The notes: generated by a model from the letters alone, not told the origin. Positions 32,533 through 41,153 are shown, counted from the first letter of the stretch. The stretch is 64,000 nucleotides of DNA from Actinoplanes sp. NBRC 103695 (GCF_030269485.1 NZ_BSTL01000003.1:434001-498000), one strand, 5' to 3'. Program-made: numbers and translations.

Positions 32533-32736
32533 GTGACGGATGCTGAGCTCATCGCCATCGCGCGGGCACAGGCGGCCGAGCTACGTCGCCTCTCCTTGCG
32601 TGACGCCGAGGTGGAAGTCCACGGGCCGGAGGCGGAGGTTCTGCTGAGCGATCCGCAGTACGCCCGCGGTGGCGGGCTCCTGGTGGTCATCGATACCGCC
32701 ACCGGCACCGTCCTGCGGGTGATACCGCAGCTGTGA
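32533..32736 (+). CDS. Small hypothetical protein
   Basis: A 67-aa protein, family not recognised. The first half is helical (AELIAIARAQAAELRRLSLR); the second ends in two strands (GLLVVIDTATGTVLRVIPQL). The strand-turn-strand ending TATGTVLRVI is common in small NTF2-like or PepSY-like domains, but it is too short to assign. The GTG at 32533 has no ribosome-binding site; TAGACT ends 6 nt before it, as expected for a leaderless transcript starting at the GTG. Confidence 0.65.
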   Translation: MTDAELIAIARAQAAELRRLSLRDAEVEVHGPEAEVLLSDPQYARGGGLLVVIDTATGTVLRVIPQL

Positions 32737-32901
32737 AGGGCCCCGCCCGGTCCACTGCCGGACGAAGCCGAGACCCCTCCGGCGCTGCGGCTACGGGATC
32801 CGGACGCCGCGGAGGGCGGCCACGCCCGGCCCCGCACCTCCCCACGCGACACAGCGGTTCTCGGCGTTCTCCTCGAGTCCGGCGTGACCTATCGTCGTGG
32901 G

Positions 32902-34578
32902 GTGTCGCTCGCCGAAGACCTGAACGACCCGGATGACATGACTCGGTTGCTGGCCGTCGGGAGAGCCGCGCGGGACGGTGGGCCCGAGGTCATCGGCAAG
33001 CTGCTCGACATGGCACTGCACGACGGTGCCGAGGTGCAGACCGCGGGTGGCGTGGCCGAGCGCTGGGATGACGTGAGCGACGCCGCGGCGGGCGCCCTGG
33101 CAGCCGTGCTCCGCCGGCATCCGCCGGCCGACCGATGGATCGGCCGGGCCGTCGCCGACCTGGCCGAGAACGACGACCGCGTCGGCCGGCTGCTGCAATT
33201 CCTCGGCCCCGGCGCCGAGCCGGTGCGCCGCGAGCTGGAGACGAGCAGCGAGGAACGGCTCCGTTTGCGGGCGCTGCGGGCGGTCCGTCCCGTCGACCGT
33301 CCCGTGGAGCTCAACCGCCGTCTTCTCGCCGATCCCTCGCCGATGGTCCGGCTCGAGGCGCTGCGCGGAAGTTCCCGGTTCGGTCCGGAGGACGCGCACC
33401 GGGCGCTGACCGACGTGAGCGTGGAGGTGCGGCTGGCCGCGGTGCGGAAGTCGCAGTGGCGGGACACGCCGGCGTTCGTCGCGGCAGCGCGCGTCGAGAC
33501 GGTACGCGAGGTCCGGGAGCAGTATGTTCAGGCGCTGGTCGACCGCCCACTGACCGACGATGTGTTCCGGGCGCTCCTGGGATACCTTGCCGACGACGGC
33601 TGGGTCGGGCGCATGGCGGCCCGGCGCCTGCGCCTGATCGACAGCCCCGGGGTCGTTGCGGCGGTCGCCTCCCGGATCCTGGTGGTCGACGACGAGGCGC
33701 ACCTGTCGACCTTGGCCGAGTTCCCCCACCTGCTCGAATACGCGCCCGAACTGTCGGAGCCACTCCAGTGTCTGCACCGCAGCGCGACGGACGCCGCGCT
33801 GTTCGGCATTCTGGATCGGCTGCCGCGTTGGGAGCGGTCCACGTACCCCCTGGAGGATCCGGCGGACGGCCTGGACCCGGTGCAGCAAGCGCGGCTTCTC
33901 CGCGCCGTCCTGGGCTGGGCGCACAGCGTCCTGGAATCGGACAGCGTCGTGGAGTCGGACAGTGCCGTGGAGTCGGACAGTGCCGTGGAGTCGGATGGCC
34001 TGGCGGCGTGGCTGGCGGCACCGGACGACCACACCGCTGCGGAGTGGATCACCGAGCACGACTGGTTCGGCACCGGGCCGGCCGCCGACCTGCTGCACGC
34101 GGCCATCGACGGCGACCTGCGGCGCGCGCTCGCCGTCGACCTCGGCTCGGATCTGCTGCGCCTGGCCCACCTGTTCACGGCCCGGCAGATCCGCGCCGGT
34201 CTCGACCCGCTGCCGCCGAGACCGCTGAGTCGCCTGTTGACCGAAGGCCCCGACCTGCTGCGCGTGCGCTTTGACAGGGGCCGCACCGTCGTCCTCCGGC
34301 TGCACGGATCGGCTGCAGTCGGCCCGCTCCTCAAGCCGGCGAACGCGTTGCTGCACGTGCCGTGCCCGGATTGCGGCACATCGGCGCGGGTGCAGGGTCC
34401 ACCCGCGTGGACGTATCGCGACGAGGACCGGGTGCGCGAGTTCGAGGACGGTTACGCGGCGACACTGATCGGCGCCTGCCCGGCCTGCGGGGCGTCGGTG
34501 CGCACGGAGGTGCTGATGTCGGTGACGGAGGGACGATTCGACGGCCCGCGCGAGGTCAGCTGGGACGCCCGGTCATGA
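32902..34578 (+). CDS. HEAT-repeat protein with C-terminal zinc ribbon
   Basis: A 558-aa protein. Residues 1-330 are alpha-helical repeats of the HEAT/ARM type (for example SPMVRLEALRGSSRF and SVEVRLAAVRKSQW, about 30 residues apart), usually protein-protein scaffolds. After an acidic repeat linker (about 340-364) comes another helical block, then two CxxC pairs (VPCPDCGTS, ACPACGAS) about 45 residues apart that could bind zinc. GTG 32902 is chosen; TATCGT ends 8 nt before it, suggesting leaderless expression, and a GTG at 32884 is the alternative. The stop overlaps the next gene (ATGA). No catalytic motif was seen; the role is unknown. Confidence 0.78.
   Translation: MSLAEDLNDPDDMTRLLAVGRAARDGGPEVIGKLLDMALHDGAEVQTAGGVAERWDDVSDAAAGALAAVLRRHPPADRWIGRAVADLAENDDRVGRLLQFLGPGAEPVRRELETSSEERLRLRALRAVRPVDRPVELNRRLLADPSPMVRLEALRGSSRFGPEDAHRALTDVSVEVRLAAVRKSQWRDTPAFVAAARVETVREVREQYVQALVDRPLTDDVFRALLGYLADDGWVGRMAARRLRLIDSPGVVAAVASRILVVDDEAHLSTLAEFPHLLEYAPELSEPLQCLHRSATDAALFGILDRLPRWERSTYPLEDPADGLDPVQQARLLRAVLGWAHSVLESDSVVESDSAVESDSAVESDGLAAWLAAPDDHTAAEWITEHDWFGTGPAADLLHAAIDGDLRRALAVDLGSDLLRLAHLFTARQIRAGLDPLPPRPLSRLLTEGPDLLRVRFDRGRTVVLRLHGSAAVGPLLKPANALLHVPCPDCGTSARVQGPPAWTYRDEDRVREFEDGYAATLIGACPACGASVRTEVLMSVTEGRFDGPREVSWDARS
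33922..33993 (+). repeat. Four in-frame copies of an 18-bp unit inside the HEAT-repeat gene
   Basis: Copies 3 and 4 are identical and copies 1 and 2 differ by a few bases. Each unit encodes Ser-(Val/Ala)-(Leu/Val)-Glu-Ser-Asp, making an acidic linker. The identity of neighbouring units points to recent slippage expansion; the repeat length keeps the frame. Confidence 0.9.
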
Positions 34579-35015
34579 GGGTGGTCACGGGCATTCTGCT
34601 GCTCGCGGTGGGAGCCACGCTCATGGCCGGCGGGTTCGCATGGCCGGAGGGCCGGATCACGGCGATCGCCGTCGCGGTGCTCACGCTCGCCGCCGGCTTC
34701 GCCGTCCTGGCCGCGCGGATCACGCTGTTCGCGGCGGCCGTCTGGGGTGTCGGGTGGGTCGCGCTGGTCGGCGGCATCGCGGCCGGTGATGGGGTGGCGA
34801 TGTCGGGCGGCGCGGTCGCGGTGGTGGCGGGCGCGGTCGCGTTCGCGACCGGCAACTACGTCACCTGGTTCGGGGTGGCCGCGCTGGGCGACGCCCTGGC
34901 GCTGGGCGCGATCGCCTGGTGGGCCTGGGGTACGGGCGAAACCGTCGTCACTGTGGGAGCGGCCGCCGGGGCCGTCGCGTCGGCAGCGTACGGCGCGGTG
35001 AGCTTGCGCTCATGA
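34575..35015 (+). CDS. Small multi-pass membrane protein
   Basis: A 146-aa hydrophobic protein with about six short membrane helices rich in Ala, Gly and Val (from VTGILLLAVGATLMAGGFAW to AAGAVASAAYGAVSL). There is no known family and no charged motif within the membrane. The ATG at 34575 overlaps the stop of the HEAT-repeat gene by 4 nt, so the two proteins probably work together, for example a scaffold and its membrane partner. The frame extends upstream without a start signal and was not used. Confidence 0.75.
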   Translation: MRVVTGILLLAVGATLMAGGFAWPEGRITAIAVAVLTLAAGFAVLAARITLFAAAVWGVGWVALVGGIAAGDGVAMSGGAVAVVAGAVAFATGNYVTWFGVAALGDALALGAIAWWAWGTGETVVTVGAAAGAVASAAYGAVSLRS

Positions 35016-35029
35016 CCCTCCTGGTCGTG

Positions 35030-35146
35030 TCAGCCGGCGTGGGCCTGACCGAGCAGGGCGCGAAGTCCGAGCAGGTTCTGCTCGCGCAAGGCTGAGACGA
35101 GCGCTTCGAGGAATCCGGCCGGGCGTGACGGTGTCGCGCGTGCCAT
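35030..35146 (-). other. Short open frame, possible gene relic
   Basis: A 38-codon minus-strand frame (MARATPSRPAGFLEAL, then VSALREQNLLGLRALLG) with coding-like base use but no ribosome-binding site. It sits in the 175-bp gap between convergent genes. It could be a tiny gene, the tail of a lost one, or chance; I cannot decide. Confidence 0.25.
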
Positions 35147-35190
35147 CGGCGCAGCGCGGAGCCCCGGTTGACCTCGAGGGCCGGGACGGA

Positions 35191-35946
35191 TCACGCGTCG
35201 TTGCGCGGCGCGTCGACGTGGGTGACGAGGTTGATGCCGCCGTCGACGTGGATCACCTCCCCGGTGACGAAGGGGACCTTGACGAGCGCCAGGACCATCG
35301 CTGCGACGTCGGATGGTTGCCCGAGCCGGCCCAGCGGTGTCATTGCCGCGGTGCGCGCCGCCCGCGTGGCAAGGCTGTCCGAGATCAGCCGGGTCTCGAT
35401 CGGCCCCGGGGCGACAGCGTTCACCCGGACGTCTGGACCCACGGCCTTGGCCATCAGTCTCGTCAGGTGGTCGAGCGCGGCCTTGCTGACGGAGTAGGGG
35501 ATCGAGCTGCCGAGGGGGCGCGAGCCGCCCACCGAGGTGATGTTGATGATCTGGCCGCCGGACTCCATGACCTTCACCGCGGCGACGGAGACCTGCCACG
35601 TCCCGACGACGTTGACGCCGAGGATCCGGTGCCAGTCGTCAGCGGTGACCGCATCCAGGTCGGCGTGGGGGACGGGTCGCGACACCCCGGCGTTGTTCAC
35701 CAGCAGGTCGAGCCGGCCGTGCCGCTCCACGGCCGTCTCCACCAGGCGCACGGCGCCGGAGGGATCGGCGATGTCGGCCTGGACGTAGCTCGCCCCCGGG
35801 AGCTCGGCCGCCAGCCGTTCACCGGCGTCGACCGAGGTGGCCGAGTTCACCACGACGGTGAAGCCGTCGGCCGCGAGCGCGCGGGCGATCCCTTCTCCGA
35901 TCCCGGAGCTCGAGCCCGTCACGACGGCGACACGTGGCGCGCTCAC
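35191..35946 (-). CDS. SDR family oxidoreductase (FabG-like)
   Basis: A 251-aa classical short-chain dehydrogenase/reductase. Cofactor motif TGSSSGIGEG at the N-terminus, the LVNNAGVSRP strand, active-site Ser in NITSVGG and the YSVSK Tyr-Lys pair are all present, as is the C-terminal GEVIHVDGG. Asn-Ser after the second strand (VVNSATS) hints at NADP(H) preference, weakly. It is the last gene of the left arm of the catabolic island, overlapping the aldolase gene by 4 nt. It probably oxidises or reduces a hydroxy/keto intermediate; the exact substrate is unknown. Confidence 0.93.
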   Translation of the reverse strand: MSAPRVAVVTGSSSGIGEGIARALAADGFTVVVNSATSVDAGERLAAELPGASYVQADIADPSGAVRLVETAVERHGRLDLLVNNAGVSRPVPHADLDAVTADDWHRILGVNVVGTWQVSVAAVKVMESGGQIINITSVGGSRPLGSSIPYSVSKAALDHLTRLMAKAVGPDVRVNAVAPGPIETRLISDSLATRAARTAAMTPLGRLGQPSDVAAMVLALVKVPFVTGEVIHVDGGINLVTHVDAPRNDA

Positions 35947-36713
35947 CGGGCGACTCGCTCGGCGACGGGCGTTTTCAGCGCGTTCACGATCGCCCGGCCT
36001 CCGCCGGCGAGGATCGAGGTGTCGTTGCTGACTACCACGTAGTCGTAGCCCCGGGCCAGCGCGGCCCGGCCCTGGTCGCTCGTGGCGGACGCGGTCCCGA
36101 TGGGAACACCTGCCGCGGCGGCAGCCGCCAGCGCGGAGGTGACGAGCCGGTCCATGTCATCGCTCCCCGCCGCGACGCCCATCGACATGGAGAGGTCGGC
36201 CGGCCCGACGAACGCGGCACCGATGCCGTCGAGGGCCAGGATCTCCCTCGCGTTCCTGATCGCCACCTCGCTTTCGAGCTGGACGACGCACAGAGCCTGC
36301 TCGTTGCCGTACTCGAGGTAGTCCGCCCGCGGCAGCAGCCCCCAGCGGCCGGCTCGGCTGGTGCCGCCGGACCCGCGGTCGCCGCGCGGCGGGAAGCAGG
36401 TGGCCCGTACGACCGCCCGGGCCTGCTCGACCGTGTCGACGTGCGGCACGACCACACCGGCCGCGCCTGCGTCCAGGACCCGTTGGATCACGCTGAGACC
36501 GTGGTCAGGCACCCTCACGAGCGGGTGCACCCCGAGGGCGAGGGCCATCGCGATCTGGGTCGAGGCGGCGCCCAGGTCCAGTGTCGTGTGCTCGAGGTCG
36601 ATGACCACGAAGTCGAAGCCCGCGTAGGCCATGATCTCGACACTCTCGGGGCTGGAGAGCTTGATCCAGGTCCCGAGCGTGCCGCCGTTGATCCCGTCGC
36701 GTACCCGTGCCAT
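35943..36713 (-). CDS. HpcH/HpaI family aldolase
   Basis: A 256-aa class II pyruvate-type aldolase of the HpcH/HpaI/citrate-lyase-like family. Typical elements are GTWIKLSSPESVEIMAYAGF at the N-terminus, FVVIDLEHTT (metal-site Glu), GAAGVVVPHVDT, CVVQLESEVAIRN and GPADLSMSMG. Such enzymes cleave 4-hydroxy-2-oxo acids to pyruvate or related 2-oxo acids plus an aldehyde. The aldehyde could feed the aldehyde dehydrogenase on the other arm of the island. It lies 3 bp from the permease gene and overlaps the SDR gene. The precise substrate cannot be read from the sequence. Confidence 0.92.
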   Translation of the reverse strand: MARVRDGINGGTLGTWIKLSSPESVEIMAYAGFDFVVIDLEHTTLDLGAASTQIAMALALGVHPLVRVPDHGLSVIQRVLDAGAAGVVVPHVDTVEQARAVVRATCFPPRGDRGSGGTSRAGRWGLLPRADYLEYGNEQALCVVQLESEVAIRNAREILALDGIGAAFVGPADLSMSMGVAAGSDDMDRLVTSALAAAAAAGVPIGTASATSDQGRAALARGYDYVVVSNDTSILAGGGRAIVNALKTPVAERVAR

Positions 36714-36716
36714 GGC

Positions 36717-37553
36717 TCAGACCTCGCCGGCGGTGTCGGTGGGGGTGGCGGTCCAGAAGACCAGCCACTTGCCGAGCTGTACGACGGCAGCGTGCAGTGC
36801 GATGCCGATGGCCGACAGCACGACGATCACCGCGAAGGTCCGGGCCACGTCCAAGGTGAAGTTGCTCGCCTGGATGAGGTAGCCCAGACCTTCGGAACTG
36901 CCCACGAACTCCGCGACCACGGCGCCGGTCACGGACAGGATGACGGCGACCTCCAGTCCCGCGAAGATGTGCGGAAGCGCCGACGGGATCTGCAGGTGCC
37001 GCATGACCTGCATCCGGGACGCGCCGAAGGACCGGAGCATCTCGACCTGCTCGTAGGCGGCGGACCGGAATCCCAGGATGGCGTTGATGAGGAGGGGGAA
37101 GAACGCGATCAGGGCCACGGTCAGCACCTTCGAGCTGATCCCGATGCCGAACCAGACGATCAGCAGAGGCGCCATGGCGACCTTGGGGATGGTCTGGGTC
37201 AGGATGAGCAGCGGGAAGAGCACGCGCTCCACCGCTCGGAACTGGGTGATGAGCACCGCGGCGACCAGTGCCGAGCCGACCGCGATGCCGAACCCGACCA
37301 GGATCTCCTTCAGGGTGACGACCGAGTGGGTCAGCAGGCTGCCGTCCTGGAAGCCGTCGACCAGGGAGCCGGCGACGGCCGTGGGCGCGGGGACGAGGAT
37401 GTTGGAAATGTCGAACATCGTCACGACGACCTGCCAGACCACCAACAGCCCGATGAACACCAGCACGCTGTAGGTGATCTCCGGTACTCGTCGGCGCCGG
37501 CCTCGGACCAAGGTGTCGGAGTTCGCAGGCGCTTCCAGCGTCTGGGTGGACAT
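36717..37553 (-). CDS. ABC transporter permease (NitT/TauT type)
   Basis: A 278-aa binding-protein-dependent permease of the SsuC/TauC type. Six membrane helices run from about residue 28 to 268, and the EAA-like cytoplasmic loop is EQVEMLRSFGASRMQVMRHL. ATG 37553 follows AGGAGG at 5-nt spacing; a longer in-frame extension to 38063 is antisense-like to the ATPase gene and was rejected. It pairs with the ATPase just upstream and with the binding lipoprotein on the right arm (41154) to form an importer. Transporters of this class take up nitrate, taurine, sulfonates, thiamine precursors and aromatic acids, so the cargo is probably the island's substrate. Confidence 0.92.
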   Translation of the reverse strand: MSTQTLEAPANSDTLVRGRRRRVPEITYSVLVFIGLLVVWQVVVTMFDISNILVPAPTAVAGSLVDGFQDGSLLTHSVVTLKEILVGFGIAVGSALVAAVLITQFRAVERVLFPLLILTQTIPKVAMAPLLIVWFGIGISSKVLTVALIAFFPLLINAILGFRSAAYEQVEMLRSFGASRMQVMRHLQIPSALPHIFAGLEVAVILSVTGAVVAEFVGSSEGLGYLIQASNFTLDVARTFAVIVVLSAIGIALHAAVVQLGKWLVFWTATPTDTAGEV

Positions 37554-37561
37554 CAGACCTC

Positions 37562-38359
37562 CTAGTGGGCGCTGTGCTCGGAGTCGAGCAGCTTGCGGAT
37601 CTTCAGGACGATCTCGCCGAACTCGGGCGTGTTGATGTTCTCGAGCCGCCGCGGTCGAGGGAGCGCGACCTCGACGACGTCCGCCAACCGGCCGGGTCGC
37701 GGTGTCATGACCACGACGCGGTCGGCGAGGAGCACCGCCTCGGGGATGCTGTGCGTCACGAACAGCACGGTCTTGCGGTCCTGGTCCCAGATCTTCAGCA
37801 GGTCCAGTCCCATCTGGTCGCGGGTCATCGCGTCGAGGGCGCCGAACGGCTCGTCCATGAGCAGGATGCGCGGGTCGTGCATCAGGGCGCGGCCGATCCC
37901 GACCCGCTGCTGCATCCCGCCGGACAGCTCGTTGGGGTACCGGTCGCCGAACTCCTCCAGGCCGAGCATCACCAGCAGCTCGTCGGCCTTCGCGTGGGTC
38001 GCGGCGTCCCGGGCGTGGTGAAGGTCCGGCGACGTCAGCAGGTTCTTCCGCACGGTGCGCCATGGCAGCAGCAGTGGCTGCTGGAAGACCATCCCGAGCT
38101 GGTTGCGGTGGGTGTCATCGGACGGCCCGAAGGTGACCTGTCCGGAGGTCTGGCGGGACAGACCCATGATGATCCGCAGCAGCGTGCTCTTGCCGCAGCC
38201 GCTGGGGCCGACGATGGAGATGAACTCACCGGCTCGGACGCTGAGGGATACGTCGTCGAGGGCCTGGACGGTGCCGCCGGACTTCGTCGGGTAGAGCATG
38301 GACAGCGAGTCCAGGCGGATCACACAGTCGGTGTCGGTGCTGGTCGGCATGTCGGTCAT
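37562..38359 (-). CDS. ABC transporter ATP-binding protein (NitT/TauT type)
   Basis: A 265-aa ATPase of the SsuB/TauB class. Walker A GPSGCGKST, Q-loop GMVFQQPLLLPWRTV, signature LSGGMQQRVGIGRAL, Walker B RILLMDEPFGALD and switch FVTHSIPEA are complete. It lies 8 bp before the permease gene and 13 bp after the IclR gene, so regulator, ATPase, permease, aldolase and SDR form one leftward operon. It drives uptake through the permease encoded next. Confidence 0.94.
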   Translation of the reverse strand: MTDMPTSTDTDCVIRLDSLSMLYPTKSGGTVQALDDVSLSVRAGEFISIVGPSGCGKSTLLRIIMGLSRQTSGQVTFGPSDDTHRNQLGMVFQQPLLLPWRTVRKNLLTSPDLHHARDAATHAKADELLVMLGLEEFGDRYPNELSGGMQQRVGIGRALMHDPRILLMDEPFGALDAMTRDQMGLDLLKIWDQDRKTVLFVTHSIPEAVLLADRVVVMTPRPGRLADVVEVALPRPRRLENINTPEFGEIVLKIRKLLDSEHSAH

Positions 38360-38372
38360 TCCTCACCTGCAA

Positions 38373-39152
38373 TCAGTCGGTCGCCTCGGGCCACGTGCCG
38401 CCCATCTCCTTGGTCAGTCGCTTGCAGGCGGACTTCAGCGCCATGGCCTCCCGGGAGTCCAGCGCCTCCGGCAGCATCCGCTCGGTGCCGACGGCCGCGA
38501 TCGTGGCGCAGATCCCGGTCGCCGCGAACACCGGCGCCGCGAGGACGCAGATGCCGCGGTGGTTGACGTTGCTGCTCATGCCGGCCTGTCGGATGGCCTC
38601 GATACGACTGCGAGTCTCGGTGCGCTGGGGCTCGGGGAGGCTGCCGGTGAGCCGGTCGGCGTGGAACTGGTCGGGAAGGAAGGCCAGGAAGACCTTGGCC
38701 TGCGAGGAGTTCAGGGCGAGCTGCGAGCCCACGCGCACCGTCACCAGGGTGGCATGGTCGGCCTCCTCCACCAGCGAGACGACCGGGCCGGAGGCGCCCC
38801 ACAGCGACAGCACGATGCTGACCTTGATCTCGAGCGCGAGCTCGCGCAGGTAGGCCGGCGCCATCTGCATGATGCGCTGCTGTCCCAGCATGAAGCTGCC
38901 GAGCTGCAGGATCGATCGTCCGGGACGGACGAGTGCGGAGTCCTCCACGCGCTCGAGCAGGCCGGCGCTGATCATCGAGCTGAAGTAGCGATGCACCGTG
39001 GTCCGCTTCAGACCGAGCCGGCGGGTGGCCTCCGCGACGGAGAGCTCCGGAGTCTCCGGACCGAACAGTCCGAGGATCTGCGCGGTCCGGTTCACCGCCT
39101 GGATGTCCTGCTCGCGAGCAGCCACCTGCTTGTCGACCTGGCCCTCCGCCAT
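38373..39152 (-). CDS. IclR-family transcriptional regulator
   Basis: A 259-aa regulator with an N-terminal winged helix-turn-helix (about residues 18-75; SVAEATRRLGLKRTTVHRYF) and a C-terminal IclR effector domain (about 90-250; SSQAKVFLAFLP, GMSSNVNHRGICVLAAPVF). It is the first gene of the left arm and is divergent from the DUF6282 gene. It probably senses an intermediate of this pathway and controls both arms from the shared 198-bp region, where an imperfect dyad (39257-39281) is a candidate site. IclR proteins can repress or activate; which applies is unknown. Confidence 0.93.
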   Translation of the reverse strand: MAEGQVDKQVAAREQDIQAVNRTAQILGLFGPETPELSVAEATRRLGLKRTTVHRYFSSMISAGLLERVEDSALVRPGRSILQLGSFMLGQQRIMQMAPAYLRELALEIKVSIVLSLWGASGPVVSLVEEADHATLVTVRVGSQLALNSSQAKVFLAFLPDQFHADRLTGSLPEPQRTETRSRIEAIRQAGMSSNVNHRGICVLAAPVFAATGICATIAAVGTERMLPEALDSREAMALKSACKRLTKEMGGTWPEATD

Positions 39153-39256
39153 TGGCTCTCACCCGTCCCGTTGGTTGTCCACAAAGCGTGCATGTAGTTC
39201 GCAGTACGGACGGAGGGTAAGCACCACGTACATCTCACTGCAAGGTTTTCCTGCGG

Positions 39257-39293
39257 GTTTCGTGGAAGCGCCATCCGAAACACTCCCTTGACA
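39257..39293 (+). promoter_or_regulatory. Candidate IclR-box and -35 element of the right arm
   Basis: GTTTCGTGGA-N7-TCCGAAAC is an imperfect inverted repeat (39257-39281), followed after 6 bp by TTGACA (39288-39293), a consensus -35. The -10 about 17 bp on is weak (TCAGTC), consistent with a promoter that needs an activator. It is about 60 bp before the DUF6282 start. Confidence 0.45.
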
Positions 39294-39350
39294 GACCGGA
39301 TAGCGAACTCTCAGTCTGTGATGCGAACAGCGTCGACGCCGGGAGAATTC

Positions 39351-40241
39351 ATGACTGACACGCCCGCCATCATCAAGCTGCTGAACGGCTGCGTTGACCT
39401 GCACTGCCATTCCGGCCCGAACCCGTTCCCCCGGCGCATCGACCATGCCGAGGCCGGCAAGGACGGCGAGCGGCTCGGCATGCGGGGCGTGCTGGTGAAA
39501 TCCCACCACCACAACACCGTGATGGACCTGCTCGCGATGAGCGACCGGCTGGCGAAGATCAGCACCCCGGTCTTCGGCGGGGTAACCCTGAACAGCATGG
39601 TCGGCGGCATCAACCCGCAAGCGGTGGCCATGTCACTGCGCATGGGGGGCAGGGCCGTGTGGTTTCCGACGTTCTCGGCCGGTCGGCACATCGACTGCCA
39701 TCCGGAGGGCGTCGGTTTCCCCACGGCGAGCGTCGAGGTGCCGTCGTCCCGGGTCGACATCCACCAGGAGGACGGTGAGCTCATCCCTCAGGTCCACGAG
39801 GTGCTCGACCTGGTGAAGGAGAGCGGCGCGATGGTGACCGGCGGTCACATGGAGACCGAGTCGATCACCCAGCTGTTCGCCGCGGCCAAGGACAAGGGTG
39901 TCACCCGGATGCTGCTCAACCATCCCGACTACGTCATCGGCGCGGACGAGGCGAAGTGCCGTGAGCTCGTCGGCTACGGAGCGTTCATCGAGCACGAGAC
40001 CGGCTTCTACGACCCCGAGGGGACCAAGAAGTGGGACCCGCAGATCCTTCTGGACTGGATCGAGAAGATCGGCCCGGAGCACACCGTGATCGCCTCCGAC
40101 CTCGGTCAGAAGGATCGGCCGCTGCCGGTGGACTCCTACATCCGCGTCGCGACCGCGCTGTTGGACCTCGGCCTGGACGAGAGGTCGCTGCGGCAGATCT
40201 TCTGCGACAACCCGGCCTTCCTGCTCGGCCTGGACGACTGA
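39351..40241 (+). CDS. DUF6282 family (amidohydrolase-like) protein
   Basis: A 296-aa protein resembling metal-dependent amidohydrolases. Metal-ligand candidates are CVDLHCHSGPNP near the N-terminus, KSHHHNT, TGGHMETES, LLNHPDY and ASDLGQ near the C-terminus, in the order expected for a TIM-barrel hydrolase. It matches my memory of DUF6282; no reaction is known. ATG 39351 starts the conserved region; an in-frame TTG at 39288 coincides with the -35 box and is rejected. It is the first gene of the right arm, 36 bp before the cupin gene. It may hydrolyse a ring, lactone or amide early in the pathway (inference). Confidence 0.75.
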   Translation: MTDTPAIIKLLNGCVDLHCHSGPNPFPRRIDHAEAGKDGERLGMRGVLVKSHHHNTVMDLLAMSDRLAKISTPVFGGVTLNSMVGGINPQAVAMSLRMGGRAVWFPTFSAGRHIDCHPEGVGFPTASVEVPSSRVDIHQEDGELIPQVHEVLDLVKESGAMVTGGHMETESITQLFAAAKDKGVTRMLLNHPDYVIGADEAKCRELVGYGAFIEHETGFYDPEGTKKWDPQILLDWIEKIGPEHTVIASDLGQKDRPLPVDSYIRVATALLDLGLDERSLRQIFCDNPAFLLGLDD

Positions 40242-40277
40242 ACCTTCCATCTTGCCGCTGACCCGAAAGGACAGGCG

Positions 40278-41141
40278 ATGACCACCCTGGCCACCCCGCC
40301 CGACGTGGAGTTCTCCGACCTCGGTGCGGGCGATCCCGACGAGACGACCCCTGGCGGATCGTCGACGTGGTACTTCCGCGGACACAACTTCGTGCTCGCC
40401 CACACGACGCTGGTCGCCGGCGATGTGCTGGAGCGGGATGATCAGCCGGACGAGTACGTCGTGATCCTCCCCTACGAGCAGTGCAGCGTCGAGGTCCGTG
40501 CGTCGGGGGAGGTCGCGCCGGTTTCGGGCAAGGCGGTGGTGATGGTCCCGCCGGGCAGCAGTGCGATCGTCGGCGCCGGCGACTGCACCGTCGTGCGGCT
40601 GTTCAGCTCCCGGTCCACCGACCTGCTGGACAAGGCGCGCAACCGGGATTCGTACGCGGAGCCGCACCCGAATGTCAGGCCGTTCGAGCCGTGGCCGGAC
40701 CCGCCGGAGGGTTACCGCATCCGGCCCTACCGGCTGGCCGACCTGGAGGTGACGCAGGACGCCGTCCGGCCGGGCCAGATCGTGCGGTGCAGCACCTTCA
40801 TGGTCAACTTCCTGGCGCCCCGGATCGGTCCGCGTGATCCCGACAGCCTCTCGCCGCACGACCACGACGACTTCGAGCAGTGCTCGCTAGCCGTGGAGGG
40901 GGAGTACGTCCACCACCTGCGTACCCCTTGGTCGAAGCGTCGCAGCGAGTGGCGCGAGGACCGGCATCTGCGGTGCGGCAGTCCTTCCGTGGCCGTGATC
41001 CCTCCGCCCATGATCCACACCAGCGAGGCCGTGGGCTCGGGGACCAACCAACTGATCGACATCTTCTGTCCGCCGCGTCTGGACTTCTCCCGAACGCCGG
41101 GCCGAGTGCTCAACGAAGACACCTACCCGCTCCCGTTATAG
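40278..41141 (+). CDS. Cupin-fold protein
   Basis: A 287-aa protein with two beta-rich halves. The second half carries a cupin metal motif: SPHDHDDFEQCSLAVEGEY followed, about 70 residues on, by PPPMIHTSEA, giving His-x-His, Glu and His. The first half (YFRGHNFVLAHTTLVAGDVL, MVPPGSSAIVGAG) is a cupin barrel with fewer ligands. Bicupins of this kind include dioxygenases, isomerases and decarboxylases. The ATG follows GAAAGGACAGGCG. It stands between the DUF6282 gene and the binding-protein gene, so it probably acts on the imported compound. The reaction is unknown. Confidence 0.75.
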   Translation: MTTLATPPDVEFSDLGAGDPDETTPGGSSTWYFRGHNFVLAHTTLVAGDVLERDDQPDEYVVILPYEQCSVEVRASGEVAPVSGKAVVMVPPGSSAIVGAGDCTVVRLFSSRSTDLLDKARNRDSYAEPHPNVRPFEPWPDPPEGYRIRPYRLADLEVTQDAVRPGQIVRCSTFMVNFLAPRIGPRDPDSLSPHDHDDFEQCSLAVEGEYVHHLRTPWSKRRSEWREDRHLRCGSPSVAVIPPPMIHTSEAVGSGTNQLIDIFCPPRLDFSRTPGRVLNEDTYPLPL

Positions 41142-41153
41142 GAGGGTTCCATT

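Noticed and set aside
36030..36050. A further BlaI-like box (ACTACCACGTAGTCG)
   Set aside because: It lies inside the aldolase coding sequence (Tyr-Asp-Tyr-Val codons) and lacks the 4-bp spacer geometry.
35934..37565. Plus-strand open frame across the aldolase and permease genes
   Set aside because: It has Asp/His/Arg-rich low complexity without family signature, opposite two clear genes.
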